From assembly GCA_017979445.1 (NCBI GenBank), contig CM030705.1:17129040-17193039 (forward strand): a stretch of DNA of 64,000 bases. The letters run 5' to 3'. The stretch is from Akebia trifoliata (lineage: Eukaryota; Streptophyta; Magnoliopsida; Ranunculales; Lardizabalaceae). The notes under the pieces were generated by a model. It was not told the DNA's origin. It did no database searches and worked only from the letters and a program-made list of their open reading frames with translations. How positions within the stretch are numbered: the first letter of the stretch is position 1; each line of letters opens with the position of its first letter. The translations under genes were made by a program, and so were the position numbers. Positions 42,302 through 54,659 of this stretch are shown here, one piece after another.

Positions 42302-42720
42302 TTGATTGTTAGGTTTTTATTTCAAAGATTTTCAAAGATGTTAGAAGAAACTAATGTAATGGATCACATACTTGAGATGGGTTCGATGGTTACGGATTTT
42401 GAAGAAGCGAAGGCACATGTTCCAGATCCACTGCAAGTGGTGATTTTGATGAATAGTTTGCCTGATTCGTGGCAATCAAGAATGCATATGATCTTAAACA
42501 TGGATTATAATGATTTGAATCTAGAAAATTTGAATCTGCAGTTGAGTATCAAAGTAGATTGGTGGAAGTAGAATTCTCTTGATGAAGTACGAGAAGAATC
42601 AGTCGTGAAGAAGAAACAAGGAAAATGGGTTTTATTTTAAAGGGAAATTGTTATTCATGTCAAACTGATTGTCCTCGTAAGGATGAGGACTGATTTCAAC
42701 AAATCGTTTTCTACCTGGCA
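42302..42720 (+). pseudogene. Copia-type gag fragment inside element D
   Basis: The frame 42,302-42,571 has the pattern of the UBN2/Copia gag domain: LEETNVMDHILEMGSMV, then VVILMNSLPDSWQS and a YNDLNLENL stretch. About 80 bases further on, CYSC...DCPRK resembles a damaged zinc knuckle. It is probably a piece of another retrotransposon or retrocopy that entered D. It is too short and broken to work. Confidence 0.55.
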
Positions 42721-43929
42721 CATGTTTTAAGCTCCAACAATAATTTGCCACGTTGGTACCGTTTGTTATTGTATGAACACTAAAGGCCACTTTAAAGTTT
42801 TTTCTAGATAATTGCCCTTGATGGGAAAACTATCAAAAAGCTTTAAAGAGGTTGATCGATTGACACATAGCGCTTTTCACGTTGTGTGCACCTCAATACA
42901 TTGCACCTTAGCCACATTTCATGGAATTAAAGTCTAAAATATATCCTTTTCAAAATTTCCTTGAAATATGATTAACGTGTCATGTGGTGCTGTAGGTGGA
43001 ACGAAAGAGAGGATAGGAAATTGGGCTGGAATTTAGATCAATTGATGATGTGTGTTTTTTTTTTTTCTTATTAGGATTTAGGATTATATTTGTTAATTAA
43101 TGTGTTTTGCAAAGAGAACAACGGCAATTTTTTTAAAAAATATATATAAAAAATAAAAAAAATCTTTTGTTTGGTTTAATAAAACATAAATTTTCTTTTA
43201 AAAATAATTATAATAATAATAATCATTTTGCTTTGTTCATGTTAAAAGATAAAAGATAAAAAAAAACAAAAAATCAATTTGTTTAAAAAAAAAAAAGTCG
43301 TCACTTCATCATGCCTTCAATATTCTTTGAGAATCTCGATTTGTTTAAGATTTATCCAAAGTGATATTTGATTGGACCATTGAAAAAAAAAAGGGGTTGG
43401 ATTTCGAAAATCAACCATGTGTGTGATTTCATCTTACATCACGTGAAGAACTAAGTGTGTGCTATTTATTTTCTTTGTGTGATTTAATTATAATATGTTG
43501 CCATGATACCTAATTTTGAACATAATGACTCGGGTCAACTCGTTTAAATTTATTGGCCTCATGTAATTTATTTGTTCTCATATATTCTCTCAATATGATA
43601 TAATGATGCTCCATGTGATATTTTTTTTTCATGTTAGATGATGTTGAATATTATGAGGTGAGTTAACTCAATAAATTCACATTTAAATAGGTCACGTGCT
43701 ACGTTAGGGTGCATGGTTTCCTTTTGATACCCGATTGATATGATCATATCCCTTGGATATATTGATTGATTGAACCGTTAAGTTTAACATGTTGATTGCT
43801 TAATTCTAATTAATTGATTGGCTTGGATTTATAGATTGATTTTAATTTCTTCTGATTAGCATGTCATGACTTTTTGATATTTGCATTTGTTATGATTGTG
43901 GCCCATTGATGATCTGATCTGGCCCATGT

Positions 43930-44720
43930 GCCCATTTATTTGAAAAATGCCCCGGACACACCCCACCCTGTTTTGCACACACCACTAGCACGTTTTTATT
44001 ATTACATTGCACATTGCATGTCCCTTATAGCCAACGTGGCACTAGTGTGTGACCCGGTATCTTCGGAAATGCGACGTCATTCATGAAAACCACAACTCCA
44101 GTCACGTACCTTAGGGTATATCAAACTAGGGCATCAATACCGTCTGATCAGGTGATTCTGAGAGGTATATTGATGCACCCAAGCTGGAGCGACCTGAGCC
44201 TTTTACCTATTGTGAGCCACACAGTCACATGTCCCGATTGCCAACGTAGTACTAGTACGTGGTCGGTCCCCTCGTGGGATGCCAAACCATTTATGAAAGC
44301 TACAACTCTTGACTCGTACCCGTAGGTATATAAAAGATAATCCAAGTATATCAATTACACTTTTTGGTCAAAACCGGTGCCTAAGCGAGATCTTGCCCCG
44401 CTGTACCCTATTGTATGAGGGGGATAGACTACGTCTATTCTAGACGAGAGGTATTTAAGTGGGGCCTTGCTCAGCATTATGCGCCACCTCTTAACTGGGG
44501 ATCAAACTGTCTGTTTTTAACTTCAGAAAAGTGAATTGAGGTTTTAAATTATTACCTATACGGTATATCAAACCAAGTCACCACATATCGAGAGGTATAT
44601 AAGTGTACTTGGGCAAGGGTGGTCAGATAAAAATGCATTGCACGTAGTAAACCTAGAGTTTAGAAGCCTTCCTGTAGGTCACGACTTGAACTGACTATGG
44701 GTGTTCCCGGGTTACTCTAT
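43930..44720 (+). other. leader block of element D shared with A and B
   Basis: It matches 58,010-58,860 (A) and 31,850-32,720 (B) in reverse orientation, including CGTCTATTCTAGACG at 44,432-44,446. It contains two diverged copies of one module (about 44,018-44,170 and 44,225-44,400), each with CATGTCCC, CCAACGT, CACTAG or TACTAG and a TATGAAA(G/A)C phrase. Confidence 0.75.
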
Positions 44721-46599
44721 CCAACCAATAGGTAAGTGGGTGGACTGATCCAGACTGTTCAAACTAAATCCACTATATCGGACCGACCCAATCGGTGAAA
44801 TATACCGATTAAACCAGTTGGCCCAATTGACAAATGGATCAAACTGATCAATACCAAATCAGTTGGACTAATTGGTTTCACTTTTAAAGATCCAAACCAC
44901 TTTGTATTGAAAGATTCGATCTTAGGATCAAATTAATTTGTCTGATCAAAGGTTCAATACCAATAAGGGGTAGACCCGCGTCTAACCTTTCTCACTTTCT
45001 TCGTTACTATAGACTTATAGTGCATTTGGATTCGATATTTTCCACCGGACTTGGGCTATTTATATCAAAATTTTAATCATGTGATTAAAAGTCAAACCTT
45101 CAGAATCGATGGTTAATTTTAAGTGCCCCTAAAAGTTCTAAACCCTTATCTGTGTCATTTAGGGTCCGTCAAAAGAGTCGTCTAGTCAAAGTACCAGTGT
45201 CAAGTCCAAGTAATCCATCCACCCAGAAAGACCTTCTCGTTTTGTAGATAATTATCCCTGAGTTTTCTTTGAATTTCAATCTAGTTTTCGTCAGTTTTTA
45301 AATCAAGTTAGTTACGTTAGTCTTTCTTCAACTTTCAAATTTTAGTCAAATTTATCAGTCTATGTTTTTCAATTCCAATAAAATAAAGAAGCTTTTGATT
45401 ATCATGCGTTCAATAATGATGTGAACATAAAATTGGATATGAAGAATGTCTCAAAGCTTACTAATTAAGCTCGATAAATATTTGAATTAAAGAGTACAAT
45501 CAAAAAGTGTAAATAGGTACTACATTTTTCTTAGAAGAACATGAGAGAATAATAAATTTACCTGAGAAATTCAACAACGTTCCTGTATGGTCTCGTGAGA
45601 ATATATGGATAGATTGCACAAAAATAGATAAAATCCTAAAGTTGAGGGTGAACTTCAAAATCAAAGATTATCAAGAATGATGTAGTTGAAACCATCAACA
45701 AAGGTGTTAAGATCTGCAAGAAGGAATTTATCATGTTTTTCATTTAAGAAAAAATAGTTCTCATTCGCGAAAGAATATAAGATTTTTTTCAAAATTTGGA
45801 AAGGGTTGAATGAGTCAACGTCAAATACAAAGAAGTCAATCACACTCAACTTTGTAAAAGAAGATTGAAGATTTCTCTTTATCAGAAAAAGACTGAAGAT
45901 TATTCCTTCTCAGAAGAAGATTGAAGATTACTCATTCTCAAAAGAAGACCTTACTCGATAGAGCAATCAAGACATCGAGTTCTTAAAACCTTGACTAAAT
46001 CGAGTAGTATTTCACTAAAGGAGGTCTTCTTTGGTCGAATCATTTTCCTGTCTTACCAAGAAGAAGATAACCTTCTTTAGCCCTCGTAGCCTTTAAAAAA
46101 AATCAATAGCCTCTTCTTTCTAAATCACGTCACTAACCTTGGGAGGGAATCTTAGTATGAACTACGTTTTGACCTGATCCCAAAAGGAAAAAAGAAATAT
46201 TTGGGGTACGTAGGCAACCTGAGAAGTTACTTCAGGCCCGGTCATTAAAAGAAAAATGTATTCTCTTAAAGAAAGTGTCATCTAAAAGAAAAATCCCCTA
46301 TTGAAATGTTCAAAAGAAAAGAATTCCAAACTAAGGGCATTAGAAAAAAGAATCAAAAGAATTGATAAAAAAAATGCCAACCTAGGGGCATTTAGAAAAA
46401 AAATCAAAATAATTGACAGAAAAGAGAGAATATCAAACTAGGGGCATTTTGGGAAGTTGAGCCTTATATCTTTTCTTTCTAAACCATATCCTAAGCGCAC
46501 CTATTAAGTCCTCCTGAATGCTAATTGACTTGGTTAAGGTGCAGGGAACCAAGAAGTTATCGAGTTGGTTATTCAAGATCATTAAGGAAAAAAAGCTCG
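44721..46599 (+). other. D internal region without genes
   Basis: No coding pattern. From about 46,140 it matches the 3' UTR of A (TACGTAGGCAACCTGAGAAG). The leader-to-3'-UTR junction, where all coding genes were lost, lies somewhere between 44,720 and 46,140. Confidence 0.55.
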
Positions 46600-46770
46600 C
46601 TAAGTCGAAAATTCGAAAAGGCGATTTAAACAAAATTTAGGACATAACCATAAAAAAAATAAAGCCTACTAGGTTGAAAACCTGAAAATGTGACCTAGGC
46701 AAAAATCAAGGCATCATCAAAAAAAGAAAAACAAAGCTCGCTAGATTGAAAACCTGAAGAAGCGATCTAG
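46600..46770 (+). repeat. three hairpins with a conserved loop (element D)
   Basis: 46,600-46,629: CTAAGTCG with CGATTTAA. 46,669-46,698: CTAGGTTG with TGACCTAG. 46,741-46,770: CTAGATTG with CGATCTAG. Loops are AAAATTCGAAAAGG-, AAAACCTGAAAATG- and AAAACCTGAAGAAG-like, 14 bases each. The stems differ between copies but pairing is kept, with some G-T wobbles. Confidence 0.72.
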
Positions 46771-47269
46771 GCAAAAATTAGGGAATCATCAAATGGAAGA
46801 AAATGTTTCATCAAAAAGAAAAATTCAGAAGGAAGCTTTTGTGCAGAAACTAGAAAATACAGAACCATTCAAGCCACAATATTCATTTTTCAGCTAAGAG
46901 CTCACATCCGACGAAGATAATGTTGAAGTCGAAAAAATCAGAAGTCATCTTGAACATTATATGATCTTTAAAAGTATGTTTACTTGTTCAAGTGTTCGCT
47001 AATGGAAGATGTAGAATCATCAACCACTTTGAAGAGAAAGATCTTCTATTATAATATTTATCAAGATTTTTTAAGTCCAGCTCAAGCATTTCTCAAAAAT
47101 AATGATCAATTCTTTATTGCATATATTATAATCTTAAGAGTCTTATTTTTAAGAGAATGTCAGTTCTTAAGATTATAATATATGTTCTTAATCACATGAT
47201 AAAAAGAAAATCATACAAAAGCTTAAAAGTCCGACGAAGTCTAATGATAATTATAAATCCAGATGCATG

Positions 47270-48260
47270 ATAAGCCAATAAAGGCCTAATCTTTCAAACT
47301 TTGAGCTCGATTTTGAATCATAGAATGAATTAATAAGATTGTTTAAGTTCCTATAAATCTAAGCCCGAGAAACGTGACTTAGTAAGTTCGAGTCCGAGAA
47401 ACGAGACTCCAACTTTTTGAATCATAGAACGAATAGGCTTTTTGAAGTGCCTACAAACCTAAGTTCGAGTCCGAGAAATGAGACTCAACTTTTTGAATCA
47501 TAGAATGAATAGACTTTTTGAAGTGCCTACAAACCTAAGTTCGAGTCCGAGAAACGAGACTCCAAAATTTTGAATCGTAGAATGAATAGGTTTTTTGAAG
47601 TGCCTATAAACCTAAGTTCGAGTCCGAGAAACGAGACTCCAACTTTTTGAAATGCCTATAAACCTAAGTTCGAGTCTGAGAAACGAGACTCCAACTTTTT
47701 GAATCATAGAATGAATAAACTTTTTGAAGTGCTTATAAACCTAAGTTCGAGTTCGAGAAACGAGACTCCAACTTTTTGAATCATAGAATGAATTAATAAG
47801 ATTGTTTAAGTTCCTATAAATCTAAGTCCGAGAAACGTAGCTTAGTAAGTTCGAGTCTGAGAAACGAGACTCTAACTTTTTGAATCATAGAATGAATAGA
47901 CTTTTTGAAGTGCCTATAAACTTAAGTTCGAGTCCGAGAAACGAGACTCTAACTTTTTGAATCATAGAATGAGTAGGCTTTTTGAAGTGCCTACAAACCT
48001 AAGTTTGAGTCCGAGAAACAAGACTCCAACTTTTTGAATCATAGAATGAGTAGGTTTTTTGAAGTGCCTACAAACCTAGGTTCAAGTCCGAGAAGCGAGA
48101 CTCCAATTTTTTGAATCGTAGAATGAATATGTTTTTTGAAGTGCCTATAAACCTCACGAGTCCAAGAAACGAGACTCCAACTTTATTTGAATCATATCGA
48201 ATTAATAGGATTATTTAAGTTCTTTAGCCCGAGAAGCGTGGTTACAATAGGCTCGAGTCC
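47270..48260 (+). repeat. 77-bp tandem array in the 3' UTR of element D
   Basis: About 12 copies of a unit of roughly 77 bases with GAGTCCGAGAAACGAGACTC, TTTTTGAATCATAGAATGAA and TTTTTGAAGTGCCTA. Each unit can fold GAGTC against GACTC around a 10-base loop. Two units have instead CTAAG against CTTAG with a 14-base loop (47,360-47,383 and 47,821-47,844). It is non-coding. Confidence 0.88.
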
Positions 48261-48719
48261 GATATACGAGACTCAAACTTTTTCAAATTCTAAAAAAGAA
48301 TTTCAAATAGGATTTAAAGAAGTTCCTACAATGTTATGACTCCAATTACCTCATTCTTCGACCTTGTCATGATTGTTTTCGTTGCATAAGCACATTTCAA
48401 TTTTGAATCATTATTGTCAGTGAGAGAAGATCTCTAGAACCTGACACATTTTTACTCAGTAAGCATCACACCATTGCACACACGTGCACTTTTGCATTAG
48501 TCAGGGAGAATTTTTTAAAATTCGAGGATTTGACATCGTCAGTGAGAGTTCAAGCTCAAGGACTTGACAACCTTTTAGTTCGACGAGAGTTTTACGCTCA
48601 AGGATCCGAACACCCTGACGAATTGCTAAATCAGGCTGTAAAATGAACTGTCACTAGCTTTGACATTCGGATATCACACTATTTATCAAAATAGATTTGC
48701 TATCTAGTTTGCTTCAACT

Positions 48720-48738
48720 CTCTGCCAAAGAGGGCATC
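48720..48738 (+). promoter_or_regulatory. polypurine tract of element D
   Basis: CTCTGCCAAAGAGGGCATC directly precedes the 3' LTR, one base shorter than the tract in A. Confidence 0.72.
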
Positions 48739-50472
48739 TGTAGACACCCCATTTTTGCACTCGCCTGATTAATCTTCTCGTCAATCTGATCGCAACAATT
48801 CCCAATGATAGATGTTTATTCCAACGCTTTATTTTGTTACCAGATATGTTTCAGAAATCCGAATGAGGTATCTCGAACTGACAAAACTGTAGAAACCGCG
48901 CTACGTTACGAAAATATAACCCTAAAAACTTAGAAATCATCATTTCTCAAACAAAAATAAGTTTTACAATAAAAATCACTAAAAATGATCAAATTACCAA
49001 AATAACCCCAACATCAAAATATCCCTAGAGCCTATATTACGCTTAGGAAAACTCTTTCGAACACATAAAACAACAAATCAAAAATAAATAAATCATTTCG
49101 TCAATTTTCATAGAATTTGACAAAATTACGAAAATGCCCCTCAAAGGTTTATGACCATTTCACACAAAAAATTTTATAAATGATAAAACCAACATTCTCA
49201 TTGAATTCCTTATGAAAAATTATTTCTAAAACATCCTAGAATATAAAAAACTGACTTAAAACGCGAAAAGTCCTCTCTGGGGGCAAAATAGTAATTTCAT
49301 AATTTTTATAATTAAAATTTTTAAAATTAATAAATAAAATATTAAATAATTAAATTAAAACATTAATGAAATTAATTTAAAATTTGAACTAAAAAAATCG
49401 ATCAATTAGGCTCTCAGGCAAAATTGTTGAGGGTTCGCAAGATATTTCTTTAAGGACCCCTCTATTTGGGGGTCCAAAGAATTAAAAAAATAATAGAGGG
49501 GGGTTCTCCTAAAAAATTTAAGTCAATCAAGCAAAACTAAAGTCAAGGTATTAAAGTCAATCAAGCAAGACTAAAGTCAAAATTAAAGTCAATTAAGCAA
49601 GACCAAAGTCAAGGTATTAAAGTCAATCAATTAAGACTAAAGTCAAGATCTTAAAATCAATCAAATAAGATCAAAAGTCAAAACCCTAATAGAGTTCTAA
49701 TTAAATAATAATTCTACTTAATAGAATTCTAATTAAAATATAACTCTACCTAAAATAATTCTAATTAAAATACAACTCTACCTAAAATAATTCTAACTAA
49801 AATACAACTCTAACTAAAAGAATTCTAATTAAACACTAATTCTATCTAAATCAACCCTTAAAAAATCTATAAATAGGGGCCCTCACACCTTATTTTCGTA
49901 TAAAATCATAAACCCTAAGAGAAGTAGGTCAAAAAATCCCCCTAGCCTCCCATAAACCTTAATTTTGAAGTCCCAAGTCCTTACCTAACACCTATACTTC
50001 GATTTTAGTTTGAAAAACACCTAAAAGTCCTCCACCCCCCAAAATCCATAGAAAAAAATTCGAAGAACCCAGATCTAAGAAAGAGATACCTTGTCTCGGA
50101 GATCAGAAATCAGATCCGGAGACAGAACGAAGCGATGAGTACTATACAAGGAGTTACTCAATCAGATCTGAGGGAACGATAAAGTTGTCTTCGGAAAGGT
50201 ATAATTTCTTAATTTTTTTATTATCTAAGTTTTTTTAGTAATGTAATTTATTTGGGAAATTAGTAGAGACCGGCTTTGGTCGGGCGGGGTTGGTGCCTAA
50301 CACCTTCCAACCCTGTAACGTGATCCCCGGATCCTTTTTTCTTTCATAGATTAGTAATATTTGCCTTTTTTAGAATCAGTTTGGTTCCTAGACTGTAATA
50401 ACTAGGTGGCGACTCCCAAACTTCAAAGGTCAAAAGTGGATCTGCGCACCCCGCGGATCGGGTGTGCTTTCA
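48739..50472 (+). repeat. 3' LTR of element D
   Basis: 1,734 bp, TGTAGACACCCC to GTGTGCTTTCA, with an intact TATAAATA at 49,868-49,875 followed by GGGGCCCTC. The partner LTR lost this box. Confidence 0.88.
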
Positions 50473-50834
50473 TGTAATAATTGGGATAATTTTAACCATA
50501 GGATTTGTATGGCAAACCTAGCGTGACTTGATGATGATGATTGGATTGTAACCTTGACCGTAATCTTTGTATGTTGACTGTAAGATGATTTTGGATTGTA
50601 GTAGAGACCGATCATCTTGATCAGGCGGGTTCGGTGCCCTAACACTTTTCGAAACTCATAATCTGAGCCCTTACCCATATCTTTGATCCGTGAACTGACC
50701 CATATCCATTTGAAGTTATTTATGGTTCCCAGACCTAAACTAGGTGGCTACTCCTATTTCTCAAAAGTCCCACATTTATAAATCAGACCCCTATCCACTA
50801 TTGAGTGAAAACGGGTCGAGGCGATTTCAGTAGT

Positions 50835-53010
50835 CGAGTAGCAATATTGATCTGACAGCAATATGCAGGTTTGTCTTTGACTTCAACAGTGATCGGCCTC
50901 AATTCCATGCCAGGGGGCAAATGGATCATTGAAGATAGAGTGGCTAACGAGTCAGCAAATCTATTATCTTCCGTTGAAACGTGTTGGAACAGAATAGCTT
51001 TAAACTTACTCACTAGGTTTAACAAATACTCATGATAAGGGTTCAACTTTTCATCCCTAGTCTTCCATTCTTCCAATGACTAGTGTATGACCAAGGCTGA
51101 ATTCCCAAAAACTTGAATTTCTGTAATGCCCAGATTCAAAGTAGCTTTAAGTCCAGCGATGCATGCCTCATATTCGGCTGTGTTATTGGTGTTAGAAAAG
51201 GCTAACTTAATAACGATCGGAACGCGACATCCTTTTGGAGAAAACAGGACTGCCCCTATTCCATATCTATTCTGATTGGCGGCTCCATCAAAATACAACT
51301 GCCATGTTTGGTTTTGAGGCTCTTCTTCAACATGCAAGATATTCTCATCTGGGAACTGATCAACAGGCCTTATTCCTTCTACTACCAGGTGATCTGCCAA
51401 GTATTCTGCTACAGCTCTCCCCTTGATGGATTTCTGTGTAACGTGCGTGATGACAAACTCTGATAATAATAATAACCATCGTGCGGTTCTCCCTGTCAGT
51501 GTTGGTTTCTTGAAAAGATACTTGAGAGGATCCATCCGAGATAACAAGATAATTGAATGAGATAACATATAGTGTTGAAGTCTTTGAGTAGCCCATACTA
51601 GTGCCAAGCAAGTTTTTTCTAGGGCTGAATACTTTCGTTCATACTCTAACATCTTCTTACTGATGTAGTAGATAGTCCTTTCTTTGCGAGTATCTTTGTC
51701 ATACTGTGCAAGCATGCATCCCATATCTTCTTTTGTGACTGATAGATAAAGAAGAAGTGGTTCATCCGGTGTGGGTGGAACCAAAATAGGCGGGTTCATG
51801 AGATACTCCTTGACTTGGTCGAAGGCCTTTTGATATTGCTCATTCCAAATTGTTGGTTCATTCTTCTTGAGAAGCTTGAAAATAGGTTCGCAGATGTTGG
51901 TGAGTTGAGCGATGAATCTGCTGACAGACTGGATTCTACCTAAAAAATCTCGAATTTGATTTTCAGTTTCAAACGGTGGCATCTCTTGGATAGCTTTAAT
52001 CTTCACAGGGTCTACTTCGATCCCTCTTTGACTGACCACAAATCCCAACAATTTTAGAGAAGTTACTCCAAATACACATTTCTGCGGGTTGAGGCGAAGT
52101 TTGTACTTTTGAATCCTTGTGAGAAATTTTTCTAAAGCGACAACGTGCCCCAGTCGTTCTTTGGATTTGACTATCATATCATCTACATAGACTTCGACTT
52201 CTTTGTGTATCATGTCATGTAGTAGAGTCGTGACTGCTCTTTGATAGGTGGCTCCTGCATTCTTCAAACCAAAAGGCACAACCTTGTAGCAAAAGGTTCC
52301 CCACTGTGTGATGAACGACGTCTTTTACATATCCCGAGGATCCATTTTTATCTGATTATACCCCAAAAAACCATCCATGAAGGATAATAAAGCATGCTCT
52401 GTTGTACTATCTACTAGAACATGTCTTTTGGGCTTACTTTATTTAGGTCTCTAAAGTCTACACACATTCTAACTTTTCTATCCTTTTTAGGCACCGGGAC
52501 GACATTGGCGATCCACTCAGGGTATTCTACTATTTTAAAAAATCCAGCGTTAATCTGCTTCGTAACTTCTTCTTTAATTTTCAGAGTCTATTCCGGCTTC
52601 ATACATCAAAGTTTCTGTTTAATGGGTCGAGCATCCGGATATAACGGAATCCGATGTTGAATAATATCTATGCTTATTCCCGGCATATCCTCGTAAGACC
52701 ACGCGAACACTTCTTTGAACTTTCTGAGCAAGTCTATTATCCCTTTGCGTTCATCGGGGGATAATGTGATCCCAATCCGAATCTCTTGAGGACTTTCTTT
52801 TGTTTCGAGATTGATAACCTCTACTTCCTCCATTGGAGGTTGAGTCCGACGTTCATTTTCTTGTTCAAGTAATTTGATTATTTCAGGGGGAGGTTCTTCG
52901 TCAGAAGATTCTCCCTTCAAAGTTAGATTATTAGTCAAATTATTATTGCGCTCGGGGTAATCAAAAATTTCTTTCATTTCATTAAAAGGAGATGGGATAA
53001 TAGGACTCAT
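50835..53010 (-). pseudogene. element A pol: RT and both RNase H domains
   Basis: Read leftward from 53,010: an acidic linker, LRKFKEVFAWSYEDMPGI, a stop-broken first RT half (52,605-52,280), then a long open piece (52,279-51,080) with MPFGLKNAGATYQR, YVDDM, the RT-linked RNase H (ALEKTCLALVWATQRL) and the second RNase H (YFDGAANQ, NTAEYEACIAG, FGNSALV with Asp lost). It ends at a stop (51,077-51,079), after which the same frame runs on through FADSLATLSSM to 50,835, where element C cuts it. Stops at about 52,604, 52,590 and 51,079 are explained by single C-to-T type changes. It is non-functional. Confidence 0.9.
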
Positions 53011-53586
53011 TGCCGACTTGACAGACTCACTTAACTTAGCAAAAATAATGGACTTACTTGACTAAACAGAAACAAATGACTCATCTGACATGTCAGACTG
53101 AATAGGACTAAGGGGACTGACAGACCCAGTCTTGACATGCAACACAGGACTAATTACATGATAGTTAGAGAGTCACCAAACAACGGGTTTGATTGCAGAC
53201 TGAGGATTTAGGATCCCCTTCTCAGTTGATAACACGAAGACACTGTGATCTTCAATGAATAATTGGTCAATGTTGAGGGAGTCTAAATTGAGCTGCCAAT
53301 CTTCAATTTTCTTCTCTTAAGCTTCTGTGCTTGCTTCCTTTTCAGGCCAATCCATACCAAAGAAGATCTCAAATCCCAGCAGACGAGTTCCTGTGATGTG
53401 GTCAATGAATGGCTCTGGGAACCCACAGTAACGAAAATCTTCTTCTTCCTTCACGAAATAGCCATTAAGGATTTTACGATAAGACTTCATTTTGATGAGA
53501 TCCGTGGTACGTCTTTGCCTTTTCGCAATTGCCTTGTCCCGCTTTGTTTTCCAGTATTGGGCACAATCTTCATTAGTAGGCTTATA
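53011..53586 (-). other. element A linker between protease and RT
   Basis: No open frame of length. It corresponds in position to the lysine-rich linker and intron zone of element B and has the repeated ACTGAC/GACTCA wording of decayed coding DNA. Confidence 0.5.
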
Positions 53587-54655
53587 TCATAGCCCGAATG
53601 TGCCGATGACCTCTTTAATCACTGGTGCCTCTTTAATACCTTGATGCTTGTGACCTAAGCCCATACTAGGGAAAAATCTCATTTTCTTGAATATATTGGC
53701 CATGTAGCAGTTATAAGTTTTTTCAATTGAAAAATATTCTTTCATGGCTTGATCCCATTGGACTGAGCATATCTTTTCAAACTCGAACCCACTGAGTTCT
53801 ACTCCCTGTTGTTCTGACTGAATCTCAAGCAACGGCTTATCCTTAGCTTCAGTACTGTTTATAATCCCTACAATTCCAGCATCTCCATGGAGAGTAATCA
53901 CTAGCCCATCCTTGATAAACTTGACCTTCTGGTGCAGCATGGAAGGGATAGCTTTTATCTGGTGTAACCATGACCTCCCTAACAGTAAATTGAAAGAAGA
54001 CTGGATATCGATAACCTGAAATTCCACAGAAAATTCAGCTATGCCTGTGGACAGTCGAAGGTGTAAAATTTCCAGTACATCCCTTTTGGTGTTATCATAG
54101 GCCCTAACCCCTTGATTAGTGGGCTAGAGATCTTCAATTTTAAACCCAAGGCAAGTGGCGGTCTTCAAAGGGCAAACATTCAATGCACTCCCATTATCGA
54201 TCAATACTAGAGGTACCCTTATCCCGTTACAGTCAATTGTAATGTGCAATGACTTAGTATGGCTTACTCCTTCCTTTGGGAGATCGGAGTCTGAGAAGGA
54301 TACGATATTCTCCACATAAGCCGCCCCTACTATGTTGGCTAGCTGATCTGGAGAAGTATCAAGGGAGACTTGGGCTGTACTTAATGCTTTGAGAACAGCC
54401 TCCCTATAGGCAGTGGAAGCCATAAGTAAACCCCAAACTGAGATATTGACTCCTGATTTCTTCAATTGCTTGATCACGGAGTTATCTTCTTCAATATTTT
54501 TTTTTGATAGGATCTTCTCTTTCTTTTCTTGCAAGGGCTGCCGAAATATCAACATAGAGTTCTTGTGGCTTAAAAACTCTTTCCCCTTGAGTCATATGTT
54601 TAATTTCATCACAGGAGAGAGAGTAAGGCTCATCTTCTTCAGTCAGCAAGTATGG
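53587..54655 (-). pseudogene. element A protease with G-patch remnant
   Basis: 54,555-54,124 holds the protease first half with VLIDNGSALNVCPLKTA. 54,027-53,587 holds the second half (FNLLLGRSWLHQIKAIPSMLHQ) and, further on, FFPSMGLGHKHQGIKE, a recognisable G-patch. The frame is broken between the two pieces by a stop at about 54,124. The layout is the same as in element B. Confidence 0.85.
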
Positions 54656-54659
54656 AACT

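Larger units (their letters stand above)
41381..43929 (+). other. D internal region before the conserved leader
   Basis: AT-rich and mostly without recognisable content, apart from a CT microsatellite (42,108-42,142) and a Copia-like gag remnant (42,302-42,720). The sequence right after the PBS matches the corresponding part of element A on its reverse strand near 60,590-60,650. Confidence 0.55.
39621..50472 (+). mobile_element. element D: non-autonomous Ogre derivative of the A family
   Basis: LTRs 39,621-41,361 and 48,739-50,472 (about 1.74 kb each) are recognisably the A family in opposite orientation. Inside are the PBS, the leader block (43,930-44,720), the A-type 3' UTR (46,140-48,738) with hairpins and a tandem array, and the polypurine tract. 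ORF1, gag, protease, RT, RNase H and integrase are all missing. It would depend on proteins of a full element. The flanks TGATC and TGTAA do not form a target duplication, so an end may have been altered by recombination. It lies inside the solo LTR C. Confidence 0.85.
36498..50829 (+). mobile_element. element C: solo LTR (about 3.5 kb), interrupted by element D
   Basis: It starts TGTAGACACCCCATTTTTGC at 36,498 and ends GGCGATTTCA at 50,829, flanked by a perfect 5-bp duplication GTAGT (36,493-36,497 and 50,830-50,834). Its own sequence is 36,498-39,620 plus 50,473-50,829. The right piece reads like the end of an Ogre-type LTR (GTAGAGACCGATC, CAGGCGGGTTCGGTGCC, ACTAGGTGGC), so both pieces make one LTR and no internal region is left. 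That is the product of recombination between two LTRs. The CT-rich part 37,680-38,150 has AAGGAGA-ACG-TCTCCTT, a perfect hairpin, at 37,681-37,697. Open frames in it are not genes. Confidence 0.72.
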
